DNA from: a bacterium UBP4_UBA6127
Lineage (GTDB): Bacteria > UBP4 > UBA4092
Reading direction: 5' to 3'
Assembly (NCBI GenBank): GCA_002428325.1
Contig: DIVR01000062.1
Coordinates: 3,898 to 30,031 of the forward strand
DNA: 26,134 bases
This document shows, piece after piece, positions 1 to 8,596 of the stretch. The first letter of the stretch is position 1. Each line of letters begins with the position of its first letter. The notes under the pieces were generated by a model. It was not told the DNA's origin. It saw nothing but the letters and a program-made list of their open reading frames with translations, and did not search any database. A program made the translations under genes and the position numbers.

Positions 1-888
1 ATAATTTATACACCCTTCTTTATCCATAGTCAATATGGTATCCGGAACATTTTCAACCAGGGTTTCCCATTTATTTTCAGAGACCTGTAGTTTAATATCG
101 GTCAATTCTTTTTGGGTTTTGATGTACTCATATTTTTCCCGATAGGTCAAAATATTAAAAATATCTTTCATCTCCTGGGGGACAGCCGATGTCTTTAAAT
201 ATTGCTGCCGGTCAATGAATACCAGGTAACCATAAAGTATCAAACCATAAATAATTCCCGAATAAGTTTTTCCGATTAATTGGCTGTATAAAACACTGGA
301 CAACTGGGATTCTCCCAGGAAACTTCCCAAAGAAAACGCCACCGCATCAAAATACAAGACACCCAGCATGGTTCCCATAATACGGCCCAACAAACCTAAT
401 TTCCGGATTTTAAAAAACAAGAATTCATACAGGACAATGATCAAAAAAGCATCCAGAATCAGAGTGGCTGTTCCAACTAAAAAGACCCTGGCATTCACTG
501 TAAATAAGGCAGGTGGAATTTCCACCAAGTTTACAGCATTTTTTAAACCCATTTGCATATTGGTGATAAAAGAAAGGATCGTCAGGGTAATATTCGACAG
601 GACAATCCCATAAATCATCGTACGGGTTTGGGGGACATCGGCTTTTAAATATATCAAAAGAATCGCAAAAAGACTGGAACTGAACATCACCACCGAACCG
701 GGAGAAACGATAACCTTATCAAAAACCGGCAGATAGAGAGTAGAGGCTAATATGGCCTGCAGATATTGGTTGGAGCCTACAAAAATATAAATCAAGGGCA
801 ACCCATAATATCCTTTCAACCGATACAAGAGGATAATCACCAGAGAGACAAACAGTATTTCGATAGTAATCAAACCCAAGGCATGCAT
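1..888 (-). CDS. Seven-helix membrane sensor with PAS domain (partial, C-terminus beyond window)
   Basis: The frame is open from an ATG at 888 to the left edge (296 codons). GGGG lies about 8 bases before this ATG. I read about seven hydrophobic helices, at residues 6-22, 28-48, 62-81, 91-110, 137-159, 170-190 and 208-226. A charged linker with coiled-coil character follows (about 240-272), then residues 273-296 with the sequence WETLVENVPDTILTMDKEG, a typical PAS-domain opening. Known of such architectures: a multi-helix sensor followed by PAS usually feeds a histidine kinase or a GGDEF output domain. The output domain here is outside the window. The membrane part recalls the vitamin-uptake-like (VUPS-type) sensor module, but I rate that as a suggestion only. 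The start overlaps the end of the preceding small gene by about 19 bases, which suggests translational coupling and a shared operon. Confidence 0.75.
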   Translation of the reverse strand, partial: MHALGLITIEILFVSLVIILLYRLKGYYGLPLIYIFVGSNQYLQAILASTLYLPVFDKVIVSPGSVVMFSSSLFAILLIYLKADVPQTRTMIYGIVLSNITLTILSFITNMQMGLKNAVNLVEIPPALFTVNARVFLVGTATLILDAFLIIVLYEFLFFKIRKLGLLGRIMGTMLGVLYFDAVAFSLGSFLGESQLSSVLYSQLIGKTYSGIIYGLILYGYLVFIDRQQYLKTSAVPQEMKDIFNILTYREKYEYIKTQKELTDIKLQVSENKWETLVENVPDTILTMDKEGCINY

Positions 889-1076
889 AATAAATCCCCA
901 TACATCCGACAATTAGTAGTCAGTATTTCATCAAATAAATTTATTGCGATAATAGCCGGATTATTTTCTAATATCCCCCCATCATCGTTTCCCATTTTCA
1001 TATGATACCCAATCGCCTTACATACGTCAAATAACATTCCCGATACACTATTGACAAGGCCTCCCAATCTAAACAT
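870..1076 (-). CDS. Small hypothetical protein, 68 aa
   Basis: This ORF starts 8 bases after the stop codon of the large nuclease-propeller gene. An AGGGTG ribosome binding site overlaps that stop region and lies 5 bases before the ATG. Its end overlaps the start of the membrane sensor gene. The tight spacing and good ribosome site are the main evidence that it is real. The product has no signal peptide and no clear membrane helix. It has a hydrophobic N-terminal stretch (GGLVNSVSGMLFDVCKAIGY), a charged middle (KMGNDDGG) and three cysteines. I recognise no family. It could be a small partner of the sensor, or a chance frame between two real genes. Confidence 0.5.
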   Translation of the reverse strand: MFRLGGLVNSVSGMLFDVCKAIGYHMKMGNDDGGILENNPAIIAINLFDEILTTNCRMYGDLLCMPWV

Positions 1077-1084
1077 TTTTCACC

Positions 1085-4000
1085 CTATGCCTTTATGCCT
1101 TTCTGGATATAACTAATTTTTTCGAACCTGAGAGCTCCTTGTTTCCCGGTGATAACCACATAGCCATCCTTTTCAGCCAATGATAAAAGATGATTTCCTA
1201 TACCCAGGTGAATTTTATACCAGAGTGAATTGGACCATAACAATAAGGTGCCAGAGAAACCACCCACCCAGCAATCTCCAGTACCGCTGACCCCATATAA
1301 AGAGGTTTCAGAAAAGGTGTTATCGGGGATGGATATTTCTTTCAAGGACTTATCCGTTGAGGAAAGGTCTATCATGCCAAAGTAATGGACCTCACGGCTG
1401 GTTACTCCTTCATAAAGGGTCTTTGAGCCTCCCAGATAAAGAATTCCCTGGCTGGAAGATGCCAGCGGAGAGGTTATGCGGATACCCCTGATAGGTTTTT
1501 GAACAACCTCCTGGGAAAACAGCTCAAAGATAGAAGTATCTTCCCCAATGAGATACACCTTATTGGAAACAGGGATGATTCCCACCACCGGGAAGGGATC
1601 TTTAAAAGGATGAGACAGATTATTCGGTACTGAAGCTCCCGCCAATAAGTCAGGGATTTTCCATGATAATATCTCTCCCAGACTGGTCCCAGCCAAGAGA
1701 ATATCATTCACTTTGTTCATTGAAGTAATTATTTTTTTATCCAGTGTATGGACTGTTTTTACCTTACCCTCTTTTACTAAGACAAAACAGCCCACTCCTC
1801 CACAGGCAACCCATTGGTCATTTAAGCCACAAGAAACCAATAAATCGGGATTATCTTGAAGAGTTTCTGTCTTACTCATCAATACCCTGACTTTATCTTT
1901 CGAGGAAAAATCAGTTTTAGTGAGTAATCCAATAACTCCATTCTCTCCGCAATAAACGAATCCTTTAGAAAAGCGGGCGACCGAATTTAACGCCGGCGCA
2001 GTAATCCCGCCTGATAGGACTGGCTTAAAATCAGGGAGGGTATATTCCACAATACTCCCTCCGGAGAAGCCTGCCACAACCCTGTTATGATGGATATCTA
2101 ATGCCATGACAGCCCTGAAAGCTCCCGAAAGATAAGGTTTAATGTTCCAGTTGTTACCCTCAGGCTCCAGTAGGATGAGAGACCCCCGGCTTCCACCTAA
2201 AATAACCCTGCCTGTTTGAGAACAATAACCACCTGAAACTAATCTCTCATTGGATGATAAAAGCGCGGATTCCAGATTAAGAGGGATTTGTTTTTCCGGG
2301 TCTTTCGCAAGGTCATATAAAAAAGTTTGTTCCAACCCATACCATTGAAAGTTTTCACCAAAAACATAACGGTATCTGGATTCAGCAAAAACCTGGGTTT
2401 GATTTCGTTTTAATTGGAGAGAATTATCATGGAGGGGAACCAGAACGGGATTATTATTCTGGGCCTGAAAAAGGGCTGAATACCCATCAGGACCTGTCAA
2501 TAAATAATTCCCCCCCTTAAGGGGAGTGATATCCCGGATATCCAAAGGGGGTGCATAACAAGTTTTAAATATTTTGGTAGAATCTGATTTCAGAGAATAC
2601 AGCAGGTTTCCTGATTCAGTTACGGCCAGAATACTTCCCTCCGGATGGATTTTAACGGATAGAACAGTTTCAGCCATTCCAGCCTGGAGGGTTGCCCATT
2701 TCCCCGATGAGGCATCATAACAGGCAATTTTCCCAAACCAACCCACCGCCAGATAGCGATTCTCCCCGGCATGGACCACCCCTTCCAGGAGAGTATTAAT
2801 ACCCAAATGAAAATTCATCCAACCTTTTCCATTGAAATAAATAGCTCTGCCTTTTCGCCCAACCACCATAATTTTATCTTTTGCCGGAGCATCAATGGCA
2901 TAAAAATCATCATTCAATCCATGCTGAATGGGAATGGCTTTATCCTTCTCCCACCAGAAGAGAGTTCCACCCGTTCCACAGACCAGGAATTTACGGGTCC
3001 CTGGAATTCTTTGAATGGCATTAAGGGTCTCAGAAACTCCTGTATGGTACCACTTCAGGGTATATGAATCAGTTTCAGAGTTGGGAGGGGTTATTTTTAA
3101 TATATTCCCAAACGAACCGATAGCATAGAGAGTCCCATCTTCCAGCCCTGCCAGAGAATATAAATGGGTTTTATTTCTCTTTGCTCCTTTAGGAGGCTTG
3201 GCAATATCCTGCCATTGGGTTCCATCATAATGGTAAACAACGCTTTCATCTCCAGCGATATAGATATCTTCAGGGGTCCTTCCCCAGATAGCTTCTAACC
3301 AAACAGGTTCTTTGAAACCCGAGGGAATGAGAGTGTCCTGATACTGCCAGGATTTGCCATCAGAATGCCATACCTGGCCAAAGGTTCCTACCGCCCAGAT
3401 ATTCTTTTTTGAAAACCCAAAAACATCATAGAAATCTACTTTATGATTGACCTGAAGAGGGGTATTAAGCTGATGGGAATCCAGCTGAGGTTTATCGATT
3501 TGGTAAATGGTACCGCATTCGCCAACAGCTACCACTGTTCCATCAGACGGGTCGGCCCAAGCCGCATATAATGTATTGGATTGAGGGAATGGATTAGCCC
3601 CATACATGGGATTATCCCGAATCACCACAGGACGGTCAGTCTCAATTAATCCCAAATCCTTCTTTGCTTTATCCAAATCCTCCGAATCAATAAATATCCT
3701 GTTTTCAGGATCGGCCTTGTAATACTCCTGGGGAGGATACAGCTGCTTGCTGGTCATATCCACACAGTATCGATAGACACATTCATCCAATGGTTTGCCA
3801 GATGCCAGCCGGACACACATCCGGAATTCATATCCCAATAAAATGGATTCATCTTCCCAGAAACCCTTTTTCTCCATACGAGCTTTTTCAGCTCCCTCCC
3901 GAAGTCGTTCCATATCCTCAGGATTAGGGAGAGAGGGAAAGATGGGAAACGAAGCAGCCCACCCGTTTTCTACCAGGAGCAGGTTAAAAGTTTTTCTCTT

Positions 4001-4477
4001 TGACCGGGGGTATTTTTTCAGTTCTGTCTGAGTATAGCTGGGAGTGATATAGGATAATATCCTCCCATGGGAATCAAACCGGTCCCCAGAACCAATTAAA
4101 AGAAGTTTACGGGAATGCCGATTGGGAGGATAAAGATGATTATGGAGGATTTTCTGGAACTGGTCGGCCGCCATCAATCCTTTGATATACTGGCGAGTAC
4201 CCGGATTATTTTTTAGCCTGGGTATTAAATAGAGACGTAACCCTTCATCCATCTCAGGATAGGCTTCCCGAGTTTCCAGTTTTTCTCCCAATAGTTCCAA
4301 GACCCCATCATAATCAGTCGTTTGTTTGGCAGGATAATGGACTTCCGGAGCATCTATTGAAAGCATTCGGATGGAAGATTCAATATAAGGGGTATCCGCA
4401 TCAGTTATTCGGGCATAGGGATAGTCCCCCATTTTAAAAGAATTGGGGTGATAAATAATCTGATTTTTCCCATTCAT
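1085..4477 (-). CDS. Thermonuclease-like domain fused to large beta-propeller
   Basis: The product has 1130 residues. The ATG at 4477 is chosen because AGGAGT lies 7 bases upstream; an in-frame TTG three bases earlier is too close to it. Residues about 20-210 resemble the staphylococcal nuclease fold: DADTPYIESSIRMLSIDAPE (residues 26-45) supplies likely equivalents of Asp21, Arg35, Asp40 and Glu43, HGRILSYI supplies the Arg87 equivalent (Arg139), and KARMEKKGFW is the usual end of the domain. A short segment around 232-276 with PENRIF resembles the small metal-binding module that often follows such nucleases, but most cysteine/histidine ligands look lost. From about 300 to the end there are repeated blades of the form AVG..G.I...DG..W, enough for one or two propellers. 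There is no signal peptide, which is unusual for this nuclease family. It heads an operon with a small protein and a membrane sensor. The substrate is unknown. Confidence 0.85.
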   Translation of the reverse strand: MNGKNQIIYHPNSFKMGDYPYARITDADTPYIESSIRMLSIDAPEVHYPAKQTTDYDGVLELLGEKLETREAYPEMDEGLRLYLIPRLKNNPGTRQYIKGLMAADQFQKILHNHLYPPNRHSRKLLLIGSGDRFDSHGRILSYITPSYTQTELKKYPRSKRKTFNLLLVENGWAASFPIFPSLPNPEDMERLREGAEKARMEKKGFWEDESILLGYEFRMCVRLASGKPLDECVYRYCVDMTSKQLYPPQEYYKADPENRIFIDSEDLDKAKKDLGLIETDRPVVIRDNPMYGANPFPQSNTLYAAWADPSDGTVVAVGECGTIYQIDKPQLDSHQLNTPLQVNHKVDFYDVFGFSKKNIWAVGTFGQVWHSDGKSWQYQDTLIPSGFKEPVWLEAIWGRTPEDIYIAGDESVVYHYDGTQWQDIAKPPKGAKRNKTHLYSLAGLEDGTLYAIGSFGNILKITPPNSETDSYTLKWYHTGVSETLNAIQRIPGTRKFLVCGTGGTLFWWEKDKAIPIQHGLNDDFYAIDAPAKDKIMVVGRKGRAIYFNGKGWMNFHLGINTLLEGVVHAGENRYLAVGWFGKIACYDASSGKWATLQAGMAETVLSVKIHPEGSILAVTESGNLLYSLKSDSTKIFKTCYAPPLDIRDITPLKGGNYLLTGPDGYSALFQAQNNNPVLVPLHDNSLQLKRNQTQVFAESRYRYVFGENFQWYGLEQTFLYDLAKDPEKQIPLNLESALLSSNERLVSGGYCSQTGRVILGGSRGSLILLEPEGNNWNIKPYLSGAFRAVMALDIHHNRVVAGFSGGSIVEYTLPDFKPVLSGGITAPALNSVARFSKGFVYCGENGVIGLLTKTDFSSKDKVRVLMSKTETLQDNPDLLVSCGLNDQWVACGGVGCFVLVKEGKVKTVHTLDKKIITSMNKVNDILLAGTSLGEILSWKIPDLLAGASVPNNLSHPFKDPFPVVGIIPVSNKVYLIGEDTSIFELFSQEVVQKPIRGIRITSPLASSSQGILYLGGSKTLYEGVTSREVHYFGMIDLSSTDKSLKEISIPDNTFSETSLYGVSGTGDCWVGGFSGTLLLWSNSLWYKIHLGIGNHLLSLAEKDGYVVITGKQGALRFEKISYIQKGIKA

Positions 4478-4639
4478 CAAAAAGACTCCTTCCGGGCTGA
4501 TTCAAGTTATGTAGAAACTTACTGCCTGGATGGAACCGTTTTTTCTCTACCCACCATTTACCAATAAGACTAAAACATCCCCAAAAAATAATACTCTATC
4601 CCTGTAAATATTGCCATAATTATTTTTGAAAATGAGACT

Positions 4640-4676
4640 AAAAAAAAGGAGAGATAACAACAGGTTATCTCTCCTT
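4640..4676 (-). terminator. Intrinsic terminator after purA
   Basis: The arms AAGGAGAGATAAC (4646-4658) and GTTATCTCTCCTT (4664-4676) pair perfectly around a 5-base loop. On the minus strand the hairpin runs into a T tract. It lies 26 bases past the purA stop. Confidence 0.92.
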
Positions 4677-4701
4677 GAAATCCATATGAATTTTAAATTA
4701 T

Positions 4702-5976
4702 TTATTCAAACATTGTCTGGTCACGTTTGGACCCGACCGAAATCCCCTTAACCGGGACATTCAATTCCTGTTCTATTCTTTCGATATATTTCAAGGCATT
4801 AACCGGTAAATCTGCTCTTTTACGGATATCGGTGGTCGGACTCATCCAGCCGGGCAACTGTTCATATACAGGTTTACATTCCCAGAGGACATCAGCTCGA
4901 ATAGGAAATTCCCTTAATATTTCTCCCTTATAGGAATAACCGGTGCAGATACTGATAGTTTCACATTGGTCCAGAACGTCCAATTTGGTTAAGACAATTT
5001 CAGTCAATCCGTTTACACGGGAAGCAAGCTTGGAAGAAACCAAATCAAACCACCCACAGCGGCGAGGCCGGCCGGTAGTTGCTCCATATTCATCTCCCCG
5101 TTCCCTCATGAGCTGATTTTCTTCCGGGGGAAGCTCGGAAGGAAATGGACCTTCACCTACTCGAGTACAATATGCTTTAGCGACTCCAATAATCCGGTCA
5201 ATTCGAGTGGGAGGAACACCGGTCCCCGAACACACACCCGTAACCCCTGAATTAGAAGAAGTTACATAAGGGTAGGTTCCAAAATCCACATCCAGTAAAG
5301 CCCCCTGAGCCCCTTCAAAAAGAACATTCAGATTTTGAGAGAGGGCATCATTGGCCACTTTGGCTCCGTCAACCACAAAAGGTTTGATTTTTTCACCCAG
5401 GGGAATATATTCATTCAGAATATCTTCCAGTTTTAAGGGTTCATGTCCATAAATCTTTTCCAAGATAGCATTTTTCTCGGCCAGATTCATTTTAACCAGT
5501 TCTGTAAAGATATCCTTATCGATTAAATCAATAATCCGAATACCGGTTCGGCCGGCTTTATCGACATAACAGGGGCCGATTCCGCGCCGGGTAGTACCGA
5601 TTTTTTGAAAGGCTTCCCCATTTTCACGAATGCCATCCAATATTCTGTGATAGGGCATAATGACATGGGCATTCTGGCTGATCATCAGGTTATTGCCAAT
5701 ATGAATGCCCTTGGAGAGAAGGATATCAATTTCACTGAAAAGGGCAATCGGATCGATTACCACACCATTTCCTAAAAGACACATTTTACCTTTTCGAATG
5801 ATACCGGAAGGAATCAGATGAAGAATATAAGTGTCATCACCCACAATAACAGTATGTCCTGCATTATTACCGCCGGCATACCGAATAACCATATCTGCTT
5901 TTTCACTGAGAATATCGACAATTTTGCCTTTACCCTCATCACCCCATTGGGCTCCAATACATACAATTCCGGGCAC
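4702..5976 (-). CDS. purA: Adenylosuccinate synthetase
   Basis: PurA joins IMP and aspartate using GTP to form adenylosuccinate, the first committed step of AMP synthesis, in the cytoplasm. The 424-residue product has the usual full length. Visible family signatures are the N-terminal GAQWGDEGKGK with catalytic Asp13, NNAGHT with catalytic His41, RRGIGP and AGRTGIR for IMP binding, FEGAQGALLD, and TTGRPRRCGW. The start is GTG; AGGGGG lies about 12 bases upstream, a rather long spacing. It stands alone: a terminator lies just downstream, and the serA terminator and a second hairpin lie upstream. The upstream hairpin may mean that transcription is controlled by premature termination. Confidence 0.98.
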   Translation of the reverse strand: MPGIVCIGAQWGDEGKGKIVDILSEKADMVIRYAGGNNAGHTVIVGDDTYILHLIPSGIIRKGKMCLLGNGVVIDPIALFSEIDILLSKGIHIGNNLMISQNAHVIMPYHRILDGIRENGEAFQKIGTTRRGIGPCYVDKAGRTGIRIIDLIDKDIFTELVKMNLAEKNAILEKIYGHEPLKLEDILNEYIPLGEKIKPFVVDGAKVANDALSQNLNVLFEGAQGALLDVDFGTYPYVTSSNSGVTGVCSGTGVPPTRIDRIIGVAKAYCTRVGEGPFPSELPPEENQLMRERGDEYGATTGRPRRCGWFDLVSSKLASRVNGLTEIVLTKLDVLDQCETISICTGYSYKGEILREFPIRADVLWECKPVYEQLPGWMSPTTDIRKRADLPVNALKYIERIEQELNVPVKGISVGSKRDQTMFE

Positions 5977-6005
5977 GATAGATATAACCCCCTAGTTTCA
6001 GACGT

Positions 6006-6032
6006 AAAAAAAACTCCGAAAATCAAACGGAG
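6006..6032 (-). terminator. Terminator-like hairpin in purA leader
   Basis: On the minus strand CTCCG and CGGAG pair around a 9-base loop and are followed directly by eight T residues. The element lies 30 bases before the purA GTG and well after the serA terminator, so it sits inside the likely purA leader. The stem has only five pairs. It could be an attenuator or a weak chance hairpin. Confidence 0.45.
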
Positions 6033-6157
6033 CCGTCCATGAAGATTGTTTTCATTTTATCAGATTTACAGGCGAATTAATAGAGTAAACATCAATAGGG
6101 CTTCCCATGAGAATAGATTTATCCCCAAAAAATAAAGCTCTTTTAAGTAAATGAGCG

Positions 6158-6194
6158 AAAAAAAGCCGGAAGGGAAAATTAACCCTCCGGCTTT
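6158..6194 (-). terminator. Intrinsic terminator after serA
   Basis: On the minus strand AAAGCCGGAGGG pairs with CCCTTCCGGCTTT (one bulged base) around a loop of about 8 bases, followed by a run of seven T. It lies 27 bases past the serA stop and closes the aminotransferase-AlkD-serA operon. Confidence 0.92.
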
Positions 6195-6220
6195 CAATAC
6201 ATATTTAAGGCATCTACTTC

Positions 6221-7813
6221 TTAATATTTACCTAAATCTACCACTTTAGCTTCCAGGATATGGGGAAGTTTTTTCAGGGCGGCCAGGACATTATCTTCCA
6301 CATCTTCGTCCACATTCAAGGCAGTCAGAGCTTTTCCACCCTTTTCCAGGCGGCCCAGGGCCATTCCAGCAATATTAATTTTATGTTCCGCTAAAACGGT
6401 TCCAACATGTCCCACAATACCCGGAACATCTTCATTCATCAACACCAGAACAAATCCTGAAGGAATACAATCCAGCCGATAATCATCAATTCGAACAATA
6501 CGAGTTTCCTTCTTACCAAACAGGGTCCCGGAGACAATCCGATCCTGCCCGTTACATTTAACCGTCACCGTGATCATTGAGGCATAATCCTCGGTATCAC
6601 TGGATTTGGATTCCACCATCCGAATGCCCCTTTCCTTAGCTATATAGGGAGCATTGACATAGTTTATACTGGATTGGAGAATGGGTTCCAAGTACCCCTT
6701 CAGAACAGCCACCGATATTGGAGCAACATTATAATTGGTTACTTCACCGGAATAACGGACATGAATCTCTTCGATTCGCCCTTCATTGACCTGAGATTGG
6801 AACCGTCCCAATTTTTCAGCCAAAGCCAGGTAAGGAGCAATCCGAGCCAAGACTTCCGGGTCCACCGAAGGGATATTGCAGGCATTCCGAACTAATCGGC
6901 CCTGGAGGGTATCAATAATCTGCTGGCACATATCAATGGCCACCTGAACCTGGGCTTCCTTGGTTGCCGCACCCAAGTGAGGTGTCGCAATAAAATTTTC
7001 TAAGCTGAACAGGGGGTTATCCATGGAAGGCGGTTCCGGATCAAAGACATCAAAGGCTGCCGCCGCCACTTTTCCTGATTTCAAGTTTTCATAAAGGGCT
7101 TTTTCATCATAGATACCACCTCGGGCACAGTTGATAAGACGAACCCCTTTTTTCATCATCTCGAATTCTTTTTCACCAATCATCCCACGGGTTTCTTTAG
7201 TCAGGGGGACATGGACGGTCATATAATCCGCTCGGGAAATAATTTCATTTAAGTCATACAGTTTAACACCCAGCTGTTCGGCCCGGTCCACTGTCACAAA
7301 AGGATCAAAACCCATAATTTCCATTCCAAAGGCTTCAGCCCGTTTAGCCACTTCCTGGCCAATCCGTCCCAAACCGATTACACCCAGTTTTTTACGCATC
7401 AATTCAGCGCCGGTAAATTTTTTCCGATCCCACTTTCCCCCTTTAAGGGATGCAAAAGCCTGAGGGATATTGCGAGTCATGGAAAGAAGCATTGCCATAG
7501 TATGTTCAGCGGTGGAGATAGTATTACCACCCGGGACATTCATGACAATGATACCCTGCCGGGTTGCTGCCGGAACATCAATATTATCCAGCCCCACACC
7601 TGCCCGGCCAATAACTTTCAACCGAGTCCCGGCTTTAATAATATCCTCCGTCACCTGGGTCTGGCTTCGGACGATCAAAGCATCATATTCCCCAATAATT
7701 GGGATTATCTCTTCCGGCTTCAGTCCGGTCTTTACATCTGCTGTTATTCCAGGTTCGTCTTTAAAAAGTAATAAACCTTCTTCTGATAAAGGGTCAGCCA
7801 CTAATACTTTCAC
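6221..7813 (-). CDS. serA: D-3-phosphoglycerate dehydrogenase (long ACT-domain form)
   Basis: SerA oxidises 3-phosphoglycerate to 3-phosphohydroxypyruvate with NAD, the first step of serine synthesis. The 530-residue length matches the long type I form: substrate domain, Rossmann domain (GLGRIGQEV near 148-155), an intervening domain at about 320-445, and a C-terminal ACT domain (VLVLMNEDVPGIVGHVG region). The catalytic trio is visible: Arg231 in CARGG, Glu260 in DPEPP and His279 in TPHLGA. The start is GTG with AGGAG seven bases upstream. It is the last gene of an operon with a class V aminotransferase that could supply the next step of the pathway, so end-product control by serine through the ACT domain is likely. 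Confidence 0.97.
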   Translation of the reverse strand: MKVLVADPLSEEGLLLFKDEPGITADVKTGLKPEEIIPIIGEYDALIVRSQTQVTEDIIKAGTRLKVIGRAGVGLDNIDVPAATRQGIIVMNVPGGNTISTAEHTMAMLLSMTRNIPQAFASLKGGKWDRKKFTGAELMRKKLGVIGLGRIGQEVAKRAEAFGMEIMGFDPFVTVDRAEQLGVKLYDLNEIISRADYMTVHVPLTKETRGMIGEKEFEMMKKGVRLINCARGGIYDEKALYENLKSGKVAAAAFDVFDPEPPSMDNPLFSLENFIATPHLGAATKEAQVQVAIDMCQQIIDTLQGRLVRNACNIPSVDPEVLARIAPYLALAEKLGRFQSQVNEGRIEEIHVRYSGEVTNYNVAPISVAVLKGYLEPILQSSINYVNAPYIAKERGIRMVESKSSDTEDYASMITVTVKCNGQDRIVSGTLFGKKETRIVRIDDYRLDCIPSGFVLVLMNEDVPGIVGHVGTVLAEHKINIAGMALGRLEKGGKALTALNVDEDVEDNVLAALKKLPHILEAKVVDLGKY

Positions 7814-7876
7814 AGTTAATCTCCTTCTATCTGTTAAATTCTATGATTCTTATGAGACGATAGCCAAGTTACTTCA

Positions 7877-8563
7877 TTATTTATTCGATAATCGGGCTTG
7901 TACAGCTTCCGAAGTTAATTCCCTTAGAGCATCAGAGGCTATCCATCGGGAGGTTTTATTATCCTGCAGATGGATTAACCGAGCCGTTGCAATGGCCTTT
8001 TGATTTAAATAAAGATTCCGTTTTCCAATTTGACGCAACGCCCAGTTGACTGATTTTTTCACATAATTTCTCTCATCCCTGGATTCTTTCACAATTCGGG
8101 GGAGAAACGCTTCAAATACCGAATCAGGCTTTTTTTTATCATGGACACTGAGGACTGCCATCAGGCTAAACCCAGCCCGTTTTACAAATTCTTCCCGGGC
8201 CCGGCTCCACTGCCTGGCCTTCTTGTACACCTCAGGAGCCTGGTCAAATAAATGGATACAACAAAGGTCACAAATATCCCACGAATCAAAATCACGGGCC
8301 CATTGATCCATCTGGTCTTCGGTCATTTTAGCGGGTTCTTCAATCAAGGCCGCCAGGATTCTCGCATCATGTAAACCAGAGTCCCATAATTCAAGCGATA
8401 ACGGATGAGAATGCCCCAGAGATTTCGCTATGGCCCTCAGTTGCACGACCGATAGACCCAAATTATTCTTTGGATTAATACCAAATCGGGCCATGCCCTG
8501 AACCGCTTTGGGGTTGGACATGGCCTTAAGTTTTTTTATTACAGATTTGGCATTTCGTTCCAC
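7877..8563 (-). CDS. AlkD-like DNA alkylation repair protein (HEAT repeats)
   Basis: The product (228 residues) is an all-helical protein of the AlkD/DNA alkylation repair family, whose known members excise alkylated bases while wrapping DNA with HEAT-like repeats. The N-terminal NPKAVQGMARFGI stretch, SWDICDLCC, KRAGF and VNWALRQIGKR are the family landmarks. They supply the expected tryptophans (about 95 and 174), aspartate and arginine (about 129) of the catalytic cleft. I place the start at the GTG at 8563 because AAAGGG lies five bases upstream and the N-terminus then matches the family. A TTG at 8593 is open but has no ribosome site. The gene sits between an aminotransferase and serA, an odd place for a repair gene. 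A role in DNA repair is inferred from family only. Confidence 0.88.
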   Translation of the reverse strand: MERNAKSVIKKLKAMSNPKAVQGMARFGINPKNNLGLSVVQLRAIAKSLGHSHPLSLELWDSGLHDARILAALIEEPAKMTEDQMDQWARDFDSWDICDLCCIHLFDQAPEVYKKARQWSRAREEFVKRAGFSLMAVLSVHDKKKPDSVFEAFLPRIVKESRDERNYVKKSVNWALRQIGKRNLYLNQKAIATARLIHLQDNKTSRWIASDALRELTSEAVQARLSNK

Positions 8564-8596
8564 AATTACCCTTTCCGGGCAACGAGTTATCAATGT

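Noticed and set aside
719..901. 60-residue minus-strand frame starting at 901
   Set aside because: It overlaps the sensor start in another frame and ends quickly; the frame from 888 carries the helices and PAS domain.
368..1005. Plus-strand frames opposite the membrane sensor
   Set aside because: The minus-strand frame is continuous from 888 to the edge with clear membrane helices and a PAS start; the plus-strand frames are its shadows.
7470..8003. 177-residue plus-strand frame opposite serA and the AlkD-like gene
   Set aside because: It lies antisense to two well-supported genes, has no ribosome site and no recognisable protein features.
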